This document shows, in pieces, positions 18,240 through 26,690 of a DNA stretch of 64,000 bases. The first letter of the stretch is position 1. Each line of letters begins with the position of its first letter. Origin of the DNA: PALSA-505 sp963699015 (lineage in GTDB: Bacteria; Actinomycetota; Actinomycetes; Streptosporangiales; Streptosporangiaceae); contig CAVOSX010000008.1 of assembly GCA_963699015.1 (NCBI GenBank), positions 744,001-808,000 on the forward strand, written 5' to 3'. The notes beneath the pieces are model-generated. The model was not told the origin of the DNA, searched no databases, and worked only from the letters and a program-made list of their open reading frames with translations. The position numbers were made by a program, and so were the translations under genes.

Positions 18240-19091
18240 ATGACTGCTCGCATCCTCGACGGCAGGGCCGTCGCCGCCGATATCCGCGCCGACCTCACGT
18301 TGCGGGTCGCGGCGCTGGCCGCGCGGGGCGTGGTCCCCGGCCTCGGCACGATCCTGGTCGGCGACGACCCCGGCAGCCGCGCCTACGTCAACGGCAAGCA
18401 CCGCGACTCGGCCCAGGTCGGGATCATCAGCATCCGCAGGGACCTGCCGGCCGGCGCCACCCAGGAGCAGGTGGAGGCGGCGGTGGACGAGCTGAACGCC
18501 GACCCGGCCTGCACCGGCTACCTCGTCCAGCTGCCGCTGCCCGCCCACCTCGACCCGCAGCGGGTGCTGAACCGGGTGGACCCGGCCAAGGACGCGGACG
18601 GGCTGCACCCGATCAACCTGGGCAAGCTGGTGCTCGGCGAGCCGGGCACGCTGCCGAACACGCCGCGCGGGATCGTCGAGCTCATGCGCCGGTACGACGT
18701 GCCGATCGACGGCGCCGACATCACCGTGATCGGCCGCGGGATCACCGTCGGCCGTCCGCTCGGCCTGCTGCTGACCCGGCGCAGCGAGAACGCCACGGTG
18801 ACGCTGTGTCATACCGGGACCAAGGACCTCGCCGCGCACACCAGGAACGCCGACGTGGTGGTGACGGCAGCCGGGCGTCCCGGGTTGCTGGCCGCCGACA
18901 TGATCAGGCCCGGCGCGGCGGTGCTGGACGTCGGCATCACCAGGACCGACGCGGGCCTGGTCGGTGACGCCGATCCCGGCGTGGCTGAGGTGGCCGGCTG
19001 GCTCGCCCCCATGCCCGGCGGCGTGGGCCCGATGACCAGGGCGATGCTGCTGGTTACCGTGGTGGAGGCCGCCGAGCGGGCCGCGGGGTGA
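18240..19091 (+). CDS. folD: Methylenetetrahydrofolate dehydrogenase / cyclohydrolase
   Basis: Interconverts 5,10-methylene-THF and 10-formyl-THF, feeding purN and purH just upstream. ATG 18240, 283 residues. Motifs: YVNGKHRDSAQVGI (catalytic Lys and folate site), GYLVQLPLPAHLD, KDADGLHPINLGKL, and the NADP site VIGRGITVGRPLGLLL, PMPGGVGPMTRAML. The open frame continues about 100 codons upstream without a start signal; CAGAAT lies 9 bases before the ATG. Confidence 0.96.
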   Translation: MTARILDGRAVAADIRADLTLRVAALAARGVVPGLGTILVGDDPGSRAYVNGKHRDSAQVGIISIRRDLPAGATQEQVEAAVDELNADPACTGYLVQLPLPAHLDPQRVLNRVDPAKDADGLHPINLGKLVLGEPGTLPNTPRGIVELMRRYDVPIDGADITVIGRGITVGRPLGLLLTRRSENATVTLCHTGTKDLAAHTRNADVVVTAAGRPGLLAADMIRPGAAVLDVGITRTDAGLVGDADPGVAEVAGWLAPMPGGVGPMTRAMLLVTVVEAAERAAG

Positions 19092-19168
19092 GTCGCCGGA
19101 TTTGCTACTCACGGGTAACATGACAGAGCGCGAGACAAGACTGGATTCAGGGAGGTCGGTCACCGGCC

Positions 19169-19948
19169 ATGAACATCGTCGTGTGCGTCAAGCAGGTCCC
19201 GGATACCGGGATGGAGCGCAAGCTCAAGCCGGACGATTCCACCCTCGACCGTGAGGGCGTGGACGGGCTGATCAACGAGCTCGATGAGTACGCGATCGAG
19301 GAGGCACTGCTGATCGCCGAGGCGCACGGCGGCGAGGTGACGATCTTGTCCATGGGGCCGCAGAAGGCGGCCGAATCGATCCGCAAGGCGCTGTCGATGG
19401 GCTGCGACCAGGCCGTGCACGTGCTGGACGACGGCCTGGCCGGCTCCGACGCGCTGGCTACCTCCCAGGTCATCGCGCAGGCTCTGAGCAGGATCGGGTT
19501 TGACCTGGTCATTGTGGGCTCGGAATCGACCGACGCCAGGATGGGAGTGCTCGCGGCCATGCTGTCCGAGCGGCTCGGCGTGCCGCAGATGTCGCTGGCC
19601 GGCAAGGTGGAGATCGACGGCCCGGCGATCAGCATCCGCCGTCAGACCGACTACGGCTACGACAAGGTCGAGGCGGCTCTGCCCGCGGTGGTGAGCGTGG
19701 TCGAGAAGATCAACGAGCCGCGCTACCCGTCGTTCAAGGGCATCATGGCCGCGAAGAAGAAGCCGGTGGACACGCTGAGCCTCGCCGACCTGGGCATCGA
19801 CCCCGCGCAGGTCGGCCTGGCCGCGGCCGCGACCGAGGTGGTCGACTTCGCGGCGCGCCCGCCCCGGGCGGCGGGCACGATCGTGAAGGATGACGGCGAC
19901 GGCGGGGTCAAGGCGGCCGAGTTCCTCGCGGCGCAGAAGTTCATCTGA
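19169..19948 (+). CDS. etfB: Electron transfer flavoprotein beta subunit
   Basis: AMP-binding half of ETF, which carries electrons from acyl-CoA dehydrogenases to the respiratory chain. 259 residues, start MNIVVCVKQVPDTGMERKLK, with GGGAGG 15 bases upstream. The ETF signature VGSESTDARMGVLAAMLSE and RRQTDYGYDKVEAALPAVVS are present. etfA follows after 41 bases. Confidence 0.96.
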   Translation: MNIVVCVKQVPDTGMERKLKPDDSTLDREGVDGLINELDEYAIEEALLIAEAHGGEVTILSMGPQKAAESIRKALSMGCDQAVHVLDDGLAGSDALATSQVIAQALSRIGFDLVIVGSESTDARMGVLAAMLSERLGVPQMSLAGKVEIDGPAISIRRQTDYGYDKVEAALPAVVSVVEKINEPRYPSFKGIMAAKKKPVDTLSLADLGIDPAQVGLAAAATEVVDFAARPPRAAGTIVKDDGDGGVKAAEFLAAQKFI

Positions 19949-19989
19949 GATGCGGCCGGACAACAGGTCCCGGGGAGGAGCACGCGCGC

Positions 19990-20952
19990 ATGGCTGAGGT
20001 GCTGGTATTCGCCGAGCACGCCGGCGGTGAGGTCAGGAAGGTAACCACCGAGCTGCTGACCCTGGCCCGCCGCCACGGCGAGCCGGCCGTGGTCTGGACC
20101 GGTCCGGATGCCGCGGCCGGCCGAGACCGGCTGGCCGAGTTCGGCGCGGCCCGGGTGTACGTCGCCGACGGCACTGAGTTCGATGACTACGTGGCCGCGC
20201 CCAAGGCCGAGGCGCTGGCCGCGGCGCTCGCGCAGGCGTCCCCGGCCGCGGTGCTCATCGCAGGTACCGCGGAGGGCAAGGAGATCGCCGCCCGGGTGGC
20301 GGTGAAGACGGGATCGGGCATCATCACCGACGCGCTGGATCTGGCCGAGGGCCTGGTCGCCGAGCAGTCCATCTTCGGCGGCTCGATCGTGGTCCACTCC
20401 CGGGTGCGGGCCGGGACCCCGATCATCGCGGTCCGGCCCAACTCGGTAACCCCGCAGCCCGCGCCCCAGCCGGGCGCGGCCGAGCTCGTCCCGCTGGACG
20501 TCCCGGTCAGCGACGCGGCCAAGGCTGCCCGGGTCACCGAGCGAGTCGAGCAGGAGCGAAGCGAGCGGCCCGAGCTCACCGAGGCGTCCATCGTGGTGTC
20601 CGGCGGCAGGGGAGTGGGCAGCGCCGAGCACTTCGCGCTCATCGAGCAGCTGGCTGACTCGCTCGGCGCGGCCGTGGGGGCCTCCCGCGCCGCGACCGAC
20701 GCGGGCTGGTACCCGCACCAGTTCCAGGTGGGCCAGACCGGCAAGACCGTCGCACCGCAGCTGTATCTCGCGGTCGGCATTTCCGGCGCGATCCAGCACC
20801 GGGCCGGCATGCAGACCTCCAAGACGATCATGGTGATCAACAAGGACCCGGAGGCGCCGATCTTCGAGCTGGCTGACTTCGGCGTGGTGGGGGATCTGTT
20901 CGCCGTGGTGCCGCAGCTCGTCGAAGAGATCGGCCGGCGCGGCCAGGGCTGA
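19990..20952 (+). CDS. etfA: Electron transfer flavoprotein alpha subunit
   Basis: FAD-binding half of ETF. 320 residues, start MAEVLVFAEHAGGEVRK with GGGGAGG upstream. FAD domain motifs: VSGGRGVGSAEHF, GASRAATDAGWYPHQFQVGQ, TVAPQLYLAVGISGAIQH, and INKDPEAPIFELADFGVVGD. Works with EtfB and with acyl-CoA oxidation enzymes suggested elsewhere in the window. Confidence 0.96.
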   Translation: MAEVLVFAEHAGGEVRKVTTELLTLARRHGEPAVVWTGPDAAAGRDRLAEFGAARVYVADGTEFDDYVAAPKAEALAAALAQASPAAVLIAGTAEGKEIAARVAVKTGSGIITDALDLAEGLVAEQSIFGGSIVVHSRVRAGTPIIAVRPNSVTPQPAPQPGAAELVPLDVPVSDAAKAARVTERVEQERSERPELTEASIVVSGGRGVGSAEHFALIEQLADSLGAAVGASRAATDAGWYPHQFQVGQTGKTVAPQLYLAVGISGAIQHRAGMQTSKTIMVINKDPEAPIFELADFGVVGDLFAVVPQLVEEIGRRGQG

Positions 20953-20983
20953 CGACCGGGGGAGGGCAACCGCGGCTCCCCGG

Positions 20984-20989
20984 TAGGCT
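20984..20989 (+). promoter_or_regulatory. -10 box just upstream of the cysteine desulfurase
   Basis: TAGGCT, then 9 bases, then ATG 20999. Likely leaderless or with a leader of one or two bases; no Shine-Dalgarno. Confidence 0.45.
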
Positions 20990-20998
20990 GAGCGCGTC

Positions 20999-22216
20999 AT
21001 GGGGTATCTCGACGGCGGGACAGGGTCGCTGGCGCCCGCATCGGGCTGCCTGGCGTACCTGGACCATGCCGCCACGACGCCGCTGCTGCCCGAGGTGCTC
21101 GACGCGATGACCGCGGAGCTGGCCACGCTCGGCAACCCGTCCTCGCTGCACAACGCCGGGCGCCGGGCCCGCCGGGTGGTCGAGGAGTCGCGCGAGCAGA
21201 TCGCGGAGGCTTACGGCGCCCGGCCGAGCGAGGTGGTCTTCACCAGCGGCGGCACCGAGGCGGACAACCTCGCGGTCAAGGGCCTGTACTGGGCCCGGCG
21301 GGACGGCCAGGCCGCCCGCCGCCGGGTGCTGGCCACCCCCATCGAGCACCACGCCGTGCTGGACAGCGTGCACTGGCTGGCTGATCACGAGGGAGCCGAG
21401 GCCGGCTGGCTGCCGGTCGATGACGCCGGGCTGGTCAGCCCGGACGCCCTGCGCGCGGCGATCGAGACCGACCCCGGCAGCGTCGCCCTGGTCAGCATCA
21501 TGTGGGCGAACAACGAGGTGGGCACGATCGAGCCGGTACGCGAGCTGGCCGCGGTGGCCCGCGAGCACGGGATCCCGTTCCACAGCGACGCCGTGCAGGC
21601 GGCCGCCCAGCTGCCGGTGGACTTCGCGGGGTCCGGCGCCGACGCGCTCAGCATCAGCGGGCACAAGCTCGGCGGCCCGGTCGGCGTGGGCGCGCTGCTG
21701 CTGGCCCGGCAGGTAGAACCGGTGCCCGTGCTGCACGGCGGCGGCCAGGAGCGGGATATCAGATCGGGCACGCTGGACACTCCCGCCATCAGCGCGTTCG
21801 CGACCGCGGTCACGCTGAAGTCCAGGCAGGTCGGCGACGAGGCCCGCAGGCTCGGCGCGCTGGCCGCCGAGCTGATCGGGCAGGTACGGGCGGCCGTGCC
21901 CGACGCGGTGCTCAACGGCCCGCCGCCGGGGCCCGCCCGGCTGCCCGGCAACGTCCATTTCTCCTTCCCCGGCTGCGAGGGTGACGCGCTGCTCATGCTG
22001 CTCGACGCCAAGGGGATCGCCTGCTCGACCGGGTCTGCCTGCACGGCGGGGGTCGCGGAGCCCAGCCACGTGCTGCTCGCCATGGGCGCGGGCGAGGCGC
22101 GGGCCCGCGGCTCGCTGCGGTTCTCGCTCGGCCGCACCTCGACCCGGGCGGACGTGGACGCCGTGGGCGCGGTGATCGGCGAGGCCGTCGAGCGCGCCCG
22201 CCGGGCGGCCCGCTGA
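20999..22216 (+). CDS. Cysteine desulfurase (NifS/IscS family)
   Basis: PLP enzyme that takes sulfur from cysteine for Fe-S clusters and thio-tRNA. 405 residues. Motifs: YLDHAATTPLLPEVLDAM, FTSGGTEADNLAVKG, HHAVLDS, NNEVGTIEPV, the PLP lysine in SISGHKLGGPVGVGA, and the mobile-loop Cys in IACSTGSACTAGVAEPSH. In actinobacteria this gene is often next to mnmA, which is also here about 6 kb downstream; the TetR/BVMO/AurF module and glgCA lie between, suggesting an insertion into that block. Confidence 0.95.
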   Translation: MGYLDGGTGSLAPASGCLAYLDHAATTPLLPEVLDAMTAELATLGNPSSLHNAGRRARRVVEESREQIAEAYGARPSEVVFTSGGTEADNLAVKGLYWARRDGQAARRRVLATPIEHHAVLDSVHWLADHEGAEAGWLPVDDAGLVSPDALRAAIETDPGSVALVSIMWANNEVGTIEPVRELAAVAREHGIPFHSDAVQAAAQLPVDFAGSGADALSISGHKLGGPVGVGALLLARQVEPVPVLHGGGQERDIRSGTLDTPAISAFATAVTLKSRQVGDEARRLGALAAELIGQVRAAVPDAVLNGPPPGPARLPGNVHFSFPGCEGDALLMLLDAKGIACSTGSACTAGVAEPSHVLLAMGAGEARARGSLRFSLGRTSTRADVDAVGAVIGEAVERARRAAR

Positions 22217-22231
22217 CCGCGGGCGGCGGCA

Positions 22232-22250
22232 GGCCGGCTACGAGCCGGCC
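22232..22250. terminator. Hairpin between convergent cysteine desulfurase and TetR genes
   Basis: Perfect 8-bp stem GGCCGGCT / AGCCGGCC with a 3-base loop, straddling the TetR stop codon and 16 bases after the desulfurase stop. Can act in both directions; no T-run. Confidence 0.45.
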
Positions 22251-22906
22251 GCGGAGCGCGCCTTCTCGCTGAGAAGGGCCACGTGTACCGGGGCGATCAG
22301 ATCCCGGGCGAAGGCCCTGGCATCCTCCAGCGTGTCCATCGCGATCGCGCTGGACGGAGTCAGTATGAACGAGAGCACGATCCGGACGCCCAGCTCGGCG
22401 ACGGTCTGGATGCGCCGTTCGGCCTCGGCCGGCGGAGCCTGCGGCCCGAACAGATCCCGGCGGATGAGTGCCGCGCTGTGCTCGCGGGCCAGATCCACCA
22501 CCGGGCCGCCGTTCACGGTCAGGGACGGCAGGATCGCCTCGGGCTCGGTGCGCAGCAGGCGGCACAGCAGCGGGTGGCGGCGCAGGTACTGGAGCGCGAA
22601 GGCGACCCGCTCGATCATGCGGGCCTCGGGCGTGCCGCCCGACCCGCCCACGCTGGCCAGGTCCCCGAGGAAGTTCCGCAGCTCGCGCAGCACGACCGCC
22701 TCGATGAGGTTCTCCTTCCTGGGGAACCTGCGGTAGATCGTGATCCGGGACAGCCCGCAGCGCCTGGCGATGTCTTCCATCGTGGACCGGCGCAGCCCGA
22801 AGTCCTCGAACTGGCCGAGAGCCGCGTCCAGGATCCGCTCGGTCACCGCATCGGCGTCCTCGCCGCGATCGGGTGCCTGCGCCATGCGCAGCAGGTCGAT
22901 GACCAT
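22238..22906 (-). CDS. TetR-family transcriptional regulator
   Basis: 222 residues from ATG 22906 (GGAAGG six bases upstream; an ATG two codons earlier lacks spacing). N-terminal DNA-binding domain: ILDAALGQFEDFGLRRSTME, then the HTH IARRCGLSRITIYRRFPRKE. The C-terminal ligand domain is not recognisable. Divergent from the monooxygenase gene, with inverted repeats in the 160-bp gap, so it most likely represses the BVMO/AurF operon and itself until a hydrophobic inducer binds. Confidence 0.92.
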   Translation of the reverse strand: MVIDLLRMAQAPDRGEDADAVTERILDAALGQFEDFGLRRSTMEDIARRCGLSRITIYRRFPRKENLIEAVVLRELRNFLGDLASVGGSGGTPEARMIERVAFALQYLRRHPLLCRLLRTEPEAILPSLTVNGGPVVDLAREHSAALIRRDLFGPQAPPAEAERRIQTVAELGVRIVLSFILTPSSAIAMDTLEDARAFARDLIAPVHVALLSEKARSAAGS

Positions 22907-22986
22907 CCTCATCCTTCCGCCCGCGCCGGGCCCGCGCGGATCCCGGCTGGCCGCCGGCCCGGTTCGGACGAGTCCGACCCTACGCC

Positions 22987-23039
22987 TTGATACAAGTATG
23001 CAAGAAATGTATCTTATGTTTCAACGGTACTGGTACCGT
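22987..23039 (+). promoter_or_regulatory. Promoter and operators of the BVMO/AurF operon
   Basis: A sigma70-type pair: TTGATA (22987-22992), 17 bases, TATCTT (23010-23015). Two dyads overlap it. GATACA-N13-TGTATC (22989-23013) covers the -35 to -10 region. The perfect 16-bp palindrome ACGGTACTGGTACCGT (23024-23039) lies at the expected transcription start. On the other strand TAGGGT (22977-22982) can serve as -10 for the TetR gene. The patch is clearly AT-richer than its surroundings. Confidence 0.75.
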
Positions 23040-23067
23040 ATGTCACAGCAGCCAGAGGAGCATCATC

Positions 23068-24570
23068 ATGGGCCTGCCCGCCGGCACCCGGGACCACGCC
23101 AGCCAGCAGCGCACGCACGCGGTCGTGATCGTGGGCGCCGGCTTCGCCGGCATCGCCATGGCCATCGCGCTGAAGCAGGCCGGCGTGCGCAACTTCGTGA
23201 TCCTGGAGAAAGCGGACCGGGTCGGCGGCACCTGGCGGGAGAACACCTATCCGGGCTGCGCCTGCGATATCAGGTCGCACTTGTACTCCTACTCCTTCGA
23301 GCCCAAGGCCGACTGGAAGCACGAGTTCGGCCGGCAGCCCGAGATCCTCGCGTACATCGAGCACTGCGTGGACAAGTTCGGGCTGCGGCCGCACATCAGG
23401 TTCGGCGCCGAGGTGACCGGAGCGGAGTACGACGAGCAGGCGGCCGCCTGGCGGGTCAGCACCGCCGACGGCGGCGTGCTGCACGGGCACGCGCTCATCG
23501 CCGGCCTGGGCCCGCTGCACCTGCCGAGCATTCCCGAGCTGCCCGGGCTCGAGCGGTTCGAGGGCAGGGCGTTCCACTCCGCGCAGTGGGATCACGACTA
23601 CGACCTGTCCGGCAAGCGAGTCGCGGTGATCGGCACCGGCGCCTCGGCGATCCAGTTCGTGCCGCAGATCGCGGCGCGGACGAAGCACCTGACCGTGTTC
23701 CAGCGGACCGCCCCGTGGATCCTGCCGCGGCCGGACCGGGAGTTCACGCAGGCGCAGCAGCACCGGTTCGAGCGGGTTCCGGGCGCCAGGTTCGCCTACC
23801 GGAACATGGTCTACTGGCTGCAGGAGAGCTTTGTCCTCGGCTTCGAGCACCCGAAGATGATCAAGGGAGCCGAGCGACTGGGACGCTGGCACCTCGAGCG
23901 CCAGGTGCCCGACCCCGGGCTGCGGCGCAAGCTCACCCCCGGCTACACCCTCGGCTGCAAGCGGACGCTGGTCTCCAGCGACTACTACCCGGTATTCAGC
24001 CGGCCTGACGCGGAGCTGGAGACCGGCGGCATCGCCGAGATCCGCGAGCGGTCCATCGTGACGAAGGACGGCCGTGAGATCGAGGCGGACGCGATCATCT
24101 TCGGCACCGGCTTCCACGTCACCGACGCCATGGCCAACATGCACCTCGTCGGCCGGGACGGGCTGAAGATCTCCGATGCCTGGCGGGACGGGGTGACCGC
24201 CCACCTGGGCACCACCGTGGCCGGCTTCCCGAACCTGTTCCTCCTGGTCGGCCCCAACACCGGGCTGGGCCACAACTCGATCATCTTCATGATCGAAGCC
24301 CAGGTCCGTTACATCATGAGCTGCCTGCGGCTGGTCGCCAGGTCCCGGGCGCGCGCGATCGAGGTCAGGCCGCAGGCACAGCAGCGCTTCAACGACTGGG
24401 TGCAGGAAAAGTCCAGCGGCTCGGTCTGGCTGCAGGGCGGCTGCGCCAGCTGGTACCTCGACTCCGAGGGAGTCAACCGCGCGCTCTGGCCGGGCTCTAC
24501 GGTGAGCTTCTGGCTGCGCACCCGCCGGGTCAGGCGCGCCGACTTCCAGCTCGAGGGGGTGCTGTCATGA
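23068..24570 (+). CDS. Type I Baeyer-Villiger flavin monooxygenase
   Basis: NADPH- and FAD-dependent monooxygenase that inserts oxygen next to a ketone (or oxidises S/N). Start ATG 23068 with GAGGAG eight bases upstream; the frame is open 27 codons further but that part overlaps the operator. 500 residues: FAD loop VVIVGAGFAGIAMAIAL, GGTWRENTYPGCACDI, the BVMO fingerprint F-x-G-x3-H-x3-W-D (FEGRAFHSAQWDHD, about residues 164-177), NADPH loop VAVIGTGASAIQFVPQI, GTGFHVTD and GPNTGLGHNS. It overlaps the diiron oxygenase gene by 4 bases (ATGA). Substrate unknown; an acyl, steroid-like or polyketide ketone is possible. Confidence 0.93.
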   Translation: MGLPAGTRDHASQQRTHAVVIVGAGFAGIAMAIALKQAGVRNFVILEKADRVGGTWRENTYPGCACDIRSHLYSYSFEPKADWKHEFGRQPEILAYIEHCVDKFGLRPHIRFGAEVTGAEYDEQAAAWRVSTADGGVLHGHALIAGLGPLHLPSIPELPGLERFEGRAFHSAQWDHDYDLSGKRVAVIGTGASAIQFVPQIAARTKHLTVFQRTAPWILPRPDREFTQAQQHRFERVPGARFAYRNMVYWLQESFVLGFEHPKMIKGAERLGRWHLERQVPDPGLRRKLTPGYTLGCKRTLVSSDYYPVFSRPDAELETGGIAEIRERSIVTKDGREIEADAIIFGTGFHVTDAMANMHLVGRDGLKISDAWRDGVTAHLGTTVAGFPNLFLLVGPNTGLGHNSIIFMIEAQVRYIMSCLRLVARSRARAIEVRPQAQQRFNDWVQEKSSGSVWLQGGCASWYLDSEGVNRALWPGSTVSFWLRTRRVRRADFQLEGVLS

Positions 24571-25529
24571 CCGCCGTCATCGACGCCGGCACCGGCGTCA
24601 TCCGCTGCCGGGACGGCAACCACACGATCGCGCTGACCGATCGCGAGCTGACCGCTGAGCGGCTGATCAAGACATCGCGCAAGCACTCGTTCGACCCCGA
24701 CGTGGACGTGGACTGGGACGCCCGGCCGGCTCCCGGCCTGTTCTACGCGCCGCCCGAGCTCGTCTCGCTGTACGAGACGCCGCTGTGGGACAAGCTCAAC
24801 GACGAGCAGCGGATCGAGCTGACCAGGCACGAGACCGCGAGCCTGGCCTCGTTCGGCATCTGGTCGGAGTTGCTACTCATGCAGATCCTCGTGCAGCACT
24901 CCTACCGGAGCCGGTTCGACAGCAGCCACGTGGGCTACGCGCTGACCGAGATCGCCGACGAGTGCCGGCACTCCATCATGTTCGGCCGGATGGTGCGGAC
25001 GCTGGGACTGCGGACTCACCGGCCCAGGCCGCTGGAGTTCCACGCGCTCAAGGTGCTGGGCGCGATCTACGACCCGATGCTGATGTTCGCCGCGGTGCTG
25101 GTGATCGAGGAGTTCACCGACTCCGTCCAGCGCGCCACCTTCCCCGACGAGCGAATCCAGCCGCTGGTCCGCCAGGTGAGTCGGATTCACGTGATCGAGG
25201 AGGCCAGGCACATCAAGTACGCCCGCGAGGAACTCAAGCGGCAGGCGGCAAACAGCTCGGCCACCCGGCGCCGGCTGACCGCGACGAGGCTGGCCTGGGC
25301 AATGTCCGGCATCATCCGCCGGAACCTGATGCATCCGTCGGGCTACGCGGCGGTCGGCCTCGATCCCGACCTCGCCCGGCGCGAAGCCGCCGGCAGCCCG
25401 CACCGCCAGGCGGTACTGCGGTGGGCCTCCCGCAAGTCCATGGCCGCCTTCGACGAGGTCGGGTTCCTCGACGGCCGGGCCCGCGCCGTCTGGCAGCGGT
25501 CAGGCTTCCTGGCCCCCGGCGCCGGGTAA
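24567..25529 (+). CDS. AurF-like diiron oxygenase
   Basis: Helical diiron protein of the AurF (p-aminobenzoate N-oxygenase) type, 320 residues. Candidate iron ligands occur in the expected order: RHETASLASFGIW (Glu), LTEIADECRHSIMFGRM (Glu-x3-His-type), LVIEEFTDSVQ (Glu), and HVIEEARHIKYAREEL (His, Glu, His). The start overlaps the BVMO stop, so both are made together and may act on the same substrate. Its last 30 bases overlap the 3' end of glgA on the other strand. Members of this family N-oxidise arylamines or do other O2 chemistry; the reaction here is not known. Confidence 0.82.
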   Translation: MTAVIDAGTGVIRCRDGNHTIALTDRELTAERLIKTSRKHSFDPDVDVDWDARPAPGLFYAPPELVSLYETPLWDKLNDEQRIELTRHETASLASFGIWSELLLMQILVQHSYRSRFDSSHVGYALTEIADECRHSIMFGRMVRTLGLRTHRPRPLEFHALKVLGAIYDPMLMFAAVLVIEEFTDSVQRATFPDERIQPLVRQVSRIHVIEEARHIKYAREELKRQAANSSATRRRLTATRLAWAMSGIIRRNLMHPSGYAAVGLDPDLARREAAGSPHRQAVLRWASRKSMAAFDEVGFLDGRARAVWQRSGFLAPGAG

Positions 25530-26690
25530 GCCGGCGAGCTCGCGGTAGAGCGCGACCGTCTGCGCCGCGATCGCGGTCCAGTCGAACTCGGCCGCTGCCC
25601 GGGCGCTGCCCCGCGCGCCCATCGCCGCCGCCCGGTCCCGGTCGCGCAGCAGCGCGTTCAGCGCGGCGGCCAGCGTGTCCGGATCGTCAGGCGGCACCAG
25701 CAGCCCGGTCTCGCCGTCCGCCACGACCTCGGGGATGCCGCCCACCCGGGACGCCACGACCGCGGCGCCGCACGCCATCGCCTCCAGGTTCACGATGCCG
25801 AGCGGCTCGTACACCGACGGGCAGGCGAACACCCGGGCGTGCGAGAGCAGCTGGATGATCTCGCGCTTGGCCAGCATGCCGGAGATCAGCCGCACCCCGG
25901 GCCTGGTCGCGGTGAGCCCGCTGACGAGGCCGTCAACCTCTGCGGCCAGCTCGGGGGTGTCGGCCTGCCCGGCGCAGAGCACGAGCTGGGCGTGCGGATC
26001 GAGCCCGGCCGCCGCGCGCAGCAGCACGGGCAGCCCCTTCTGCCTGGTGACCCGCCCGACGAAGATGACGTAGGGCCTGCCGGGGTCCACGCCGTACTTG
26101 GCAAGCACGTCGGTGCCGGGGTCCGGCGCGTACTCGCGGGTGTCGATCCCGTTGCGGATCACCCGGACCCGCTCCGGCGCCACCTCCGGGTAGGCGGCCA
26201 GCACGTCCGCGCGCATGCCGTCCGACACCGCCACCACGGCGGCGGCGCCCTGCACCGCGGTGCGCTCGCACCAGGAAGACAGCGCGTACCCGCCGCCGAG
26301 CTGCTCGGCCTTCCACGGCCGCAGAGGCTCCAGCGAGTGCATGGTGACGACGTGCGGCACCCCGTACAGCAGCCCGGCCAGGTGGCCGGCCAGGTTCGCG
26401 TACCACGTGTGCGAGTGCACGAGGCCGGATCCGCCTGCCGCCGCCGTCATCGACAGGTCGGCGGAGATCGTGCGCAGCGCGGGGTTCGCCCCGTCCAGCA
26501 GCGGCCACGGCCGGTGCGCCACCGCCCCGGCCCGGTCCGAGCCCTGGCAGTGCACGGTCAGGTCCACCAGGCGGGCCAGCTCCCGGGCCAGGTACTCCAC
26601 GTGCACCCCGGCCCCGCCGTACACCTCGGGCGGGTACTCCCTGGTCAGCAGGGCCACCCGCAGCCGGCCGCCCGCAGGCTCGGCGGTCAC
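25500..26690 (-). CDS. glgA: Glycogen synthase, actinobacterial GT4 type
   Basis: Glycosyltransferase (GT-B fold) extending alpha-1,4-glucan or making maltose-1-phosphate. GTG 26690 overlaps the glgC stop by 4 bases; 396 residues, the short length usual for the actinobacterial type. Motifs: LTREYPPEVYGGAGVHVEYL, HSHTWYANLAGHLAG, VIRNGIDTREY, FVGRVTRQKGLPVLLRA, and the donor-site ACPSVYEPLGIVNLEAMACG. The reading frame extends upstream into glgC but in a different frame, so the upstream part is an artefact. Terminates inside the AurF-like gene (30-bp tail-to-tail overlap). Confidence 0.92.
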   Translation of the reverse strand: MTAEPAGGRLRVALLTREYPPEVYGGAGVHVEYLARELARLVDLTVHCQGSDRAGAVAHRPWPLLDGANPALRTISADLSMTAAAGGSGLVHSHTWYANLAGHLAGLLYGVPHVVTMHSLEPLRPWKAEQLGGGYALSSWCERTAVQGAAAVVAVSDGMRADVLAAYPEVAPERVRVIRNGIDTREYAPDPGTDVLAKYGVDPGRPYVIFVGRVTRQKGLPVLLRAAAGLDPHAQLVLCAGQADTPELAAEVDGLVSGLTATRPGVRLISGMLAKREIIQLLSHARVFACPSVYEPLGIVNLEAMACGAAVVASRVGGIPEVVADGETGLLVPPDDPDTLAAALNALLRDRDRAAAMGARGSARAAAEFDWTAIAAQTVALYRELAGLPGAGGQEA

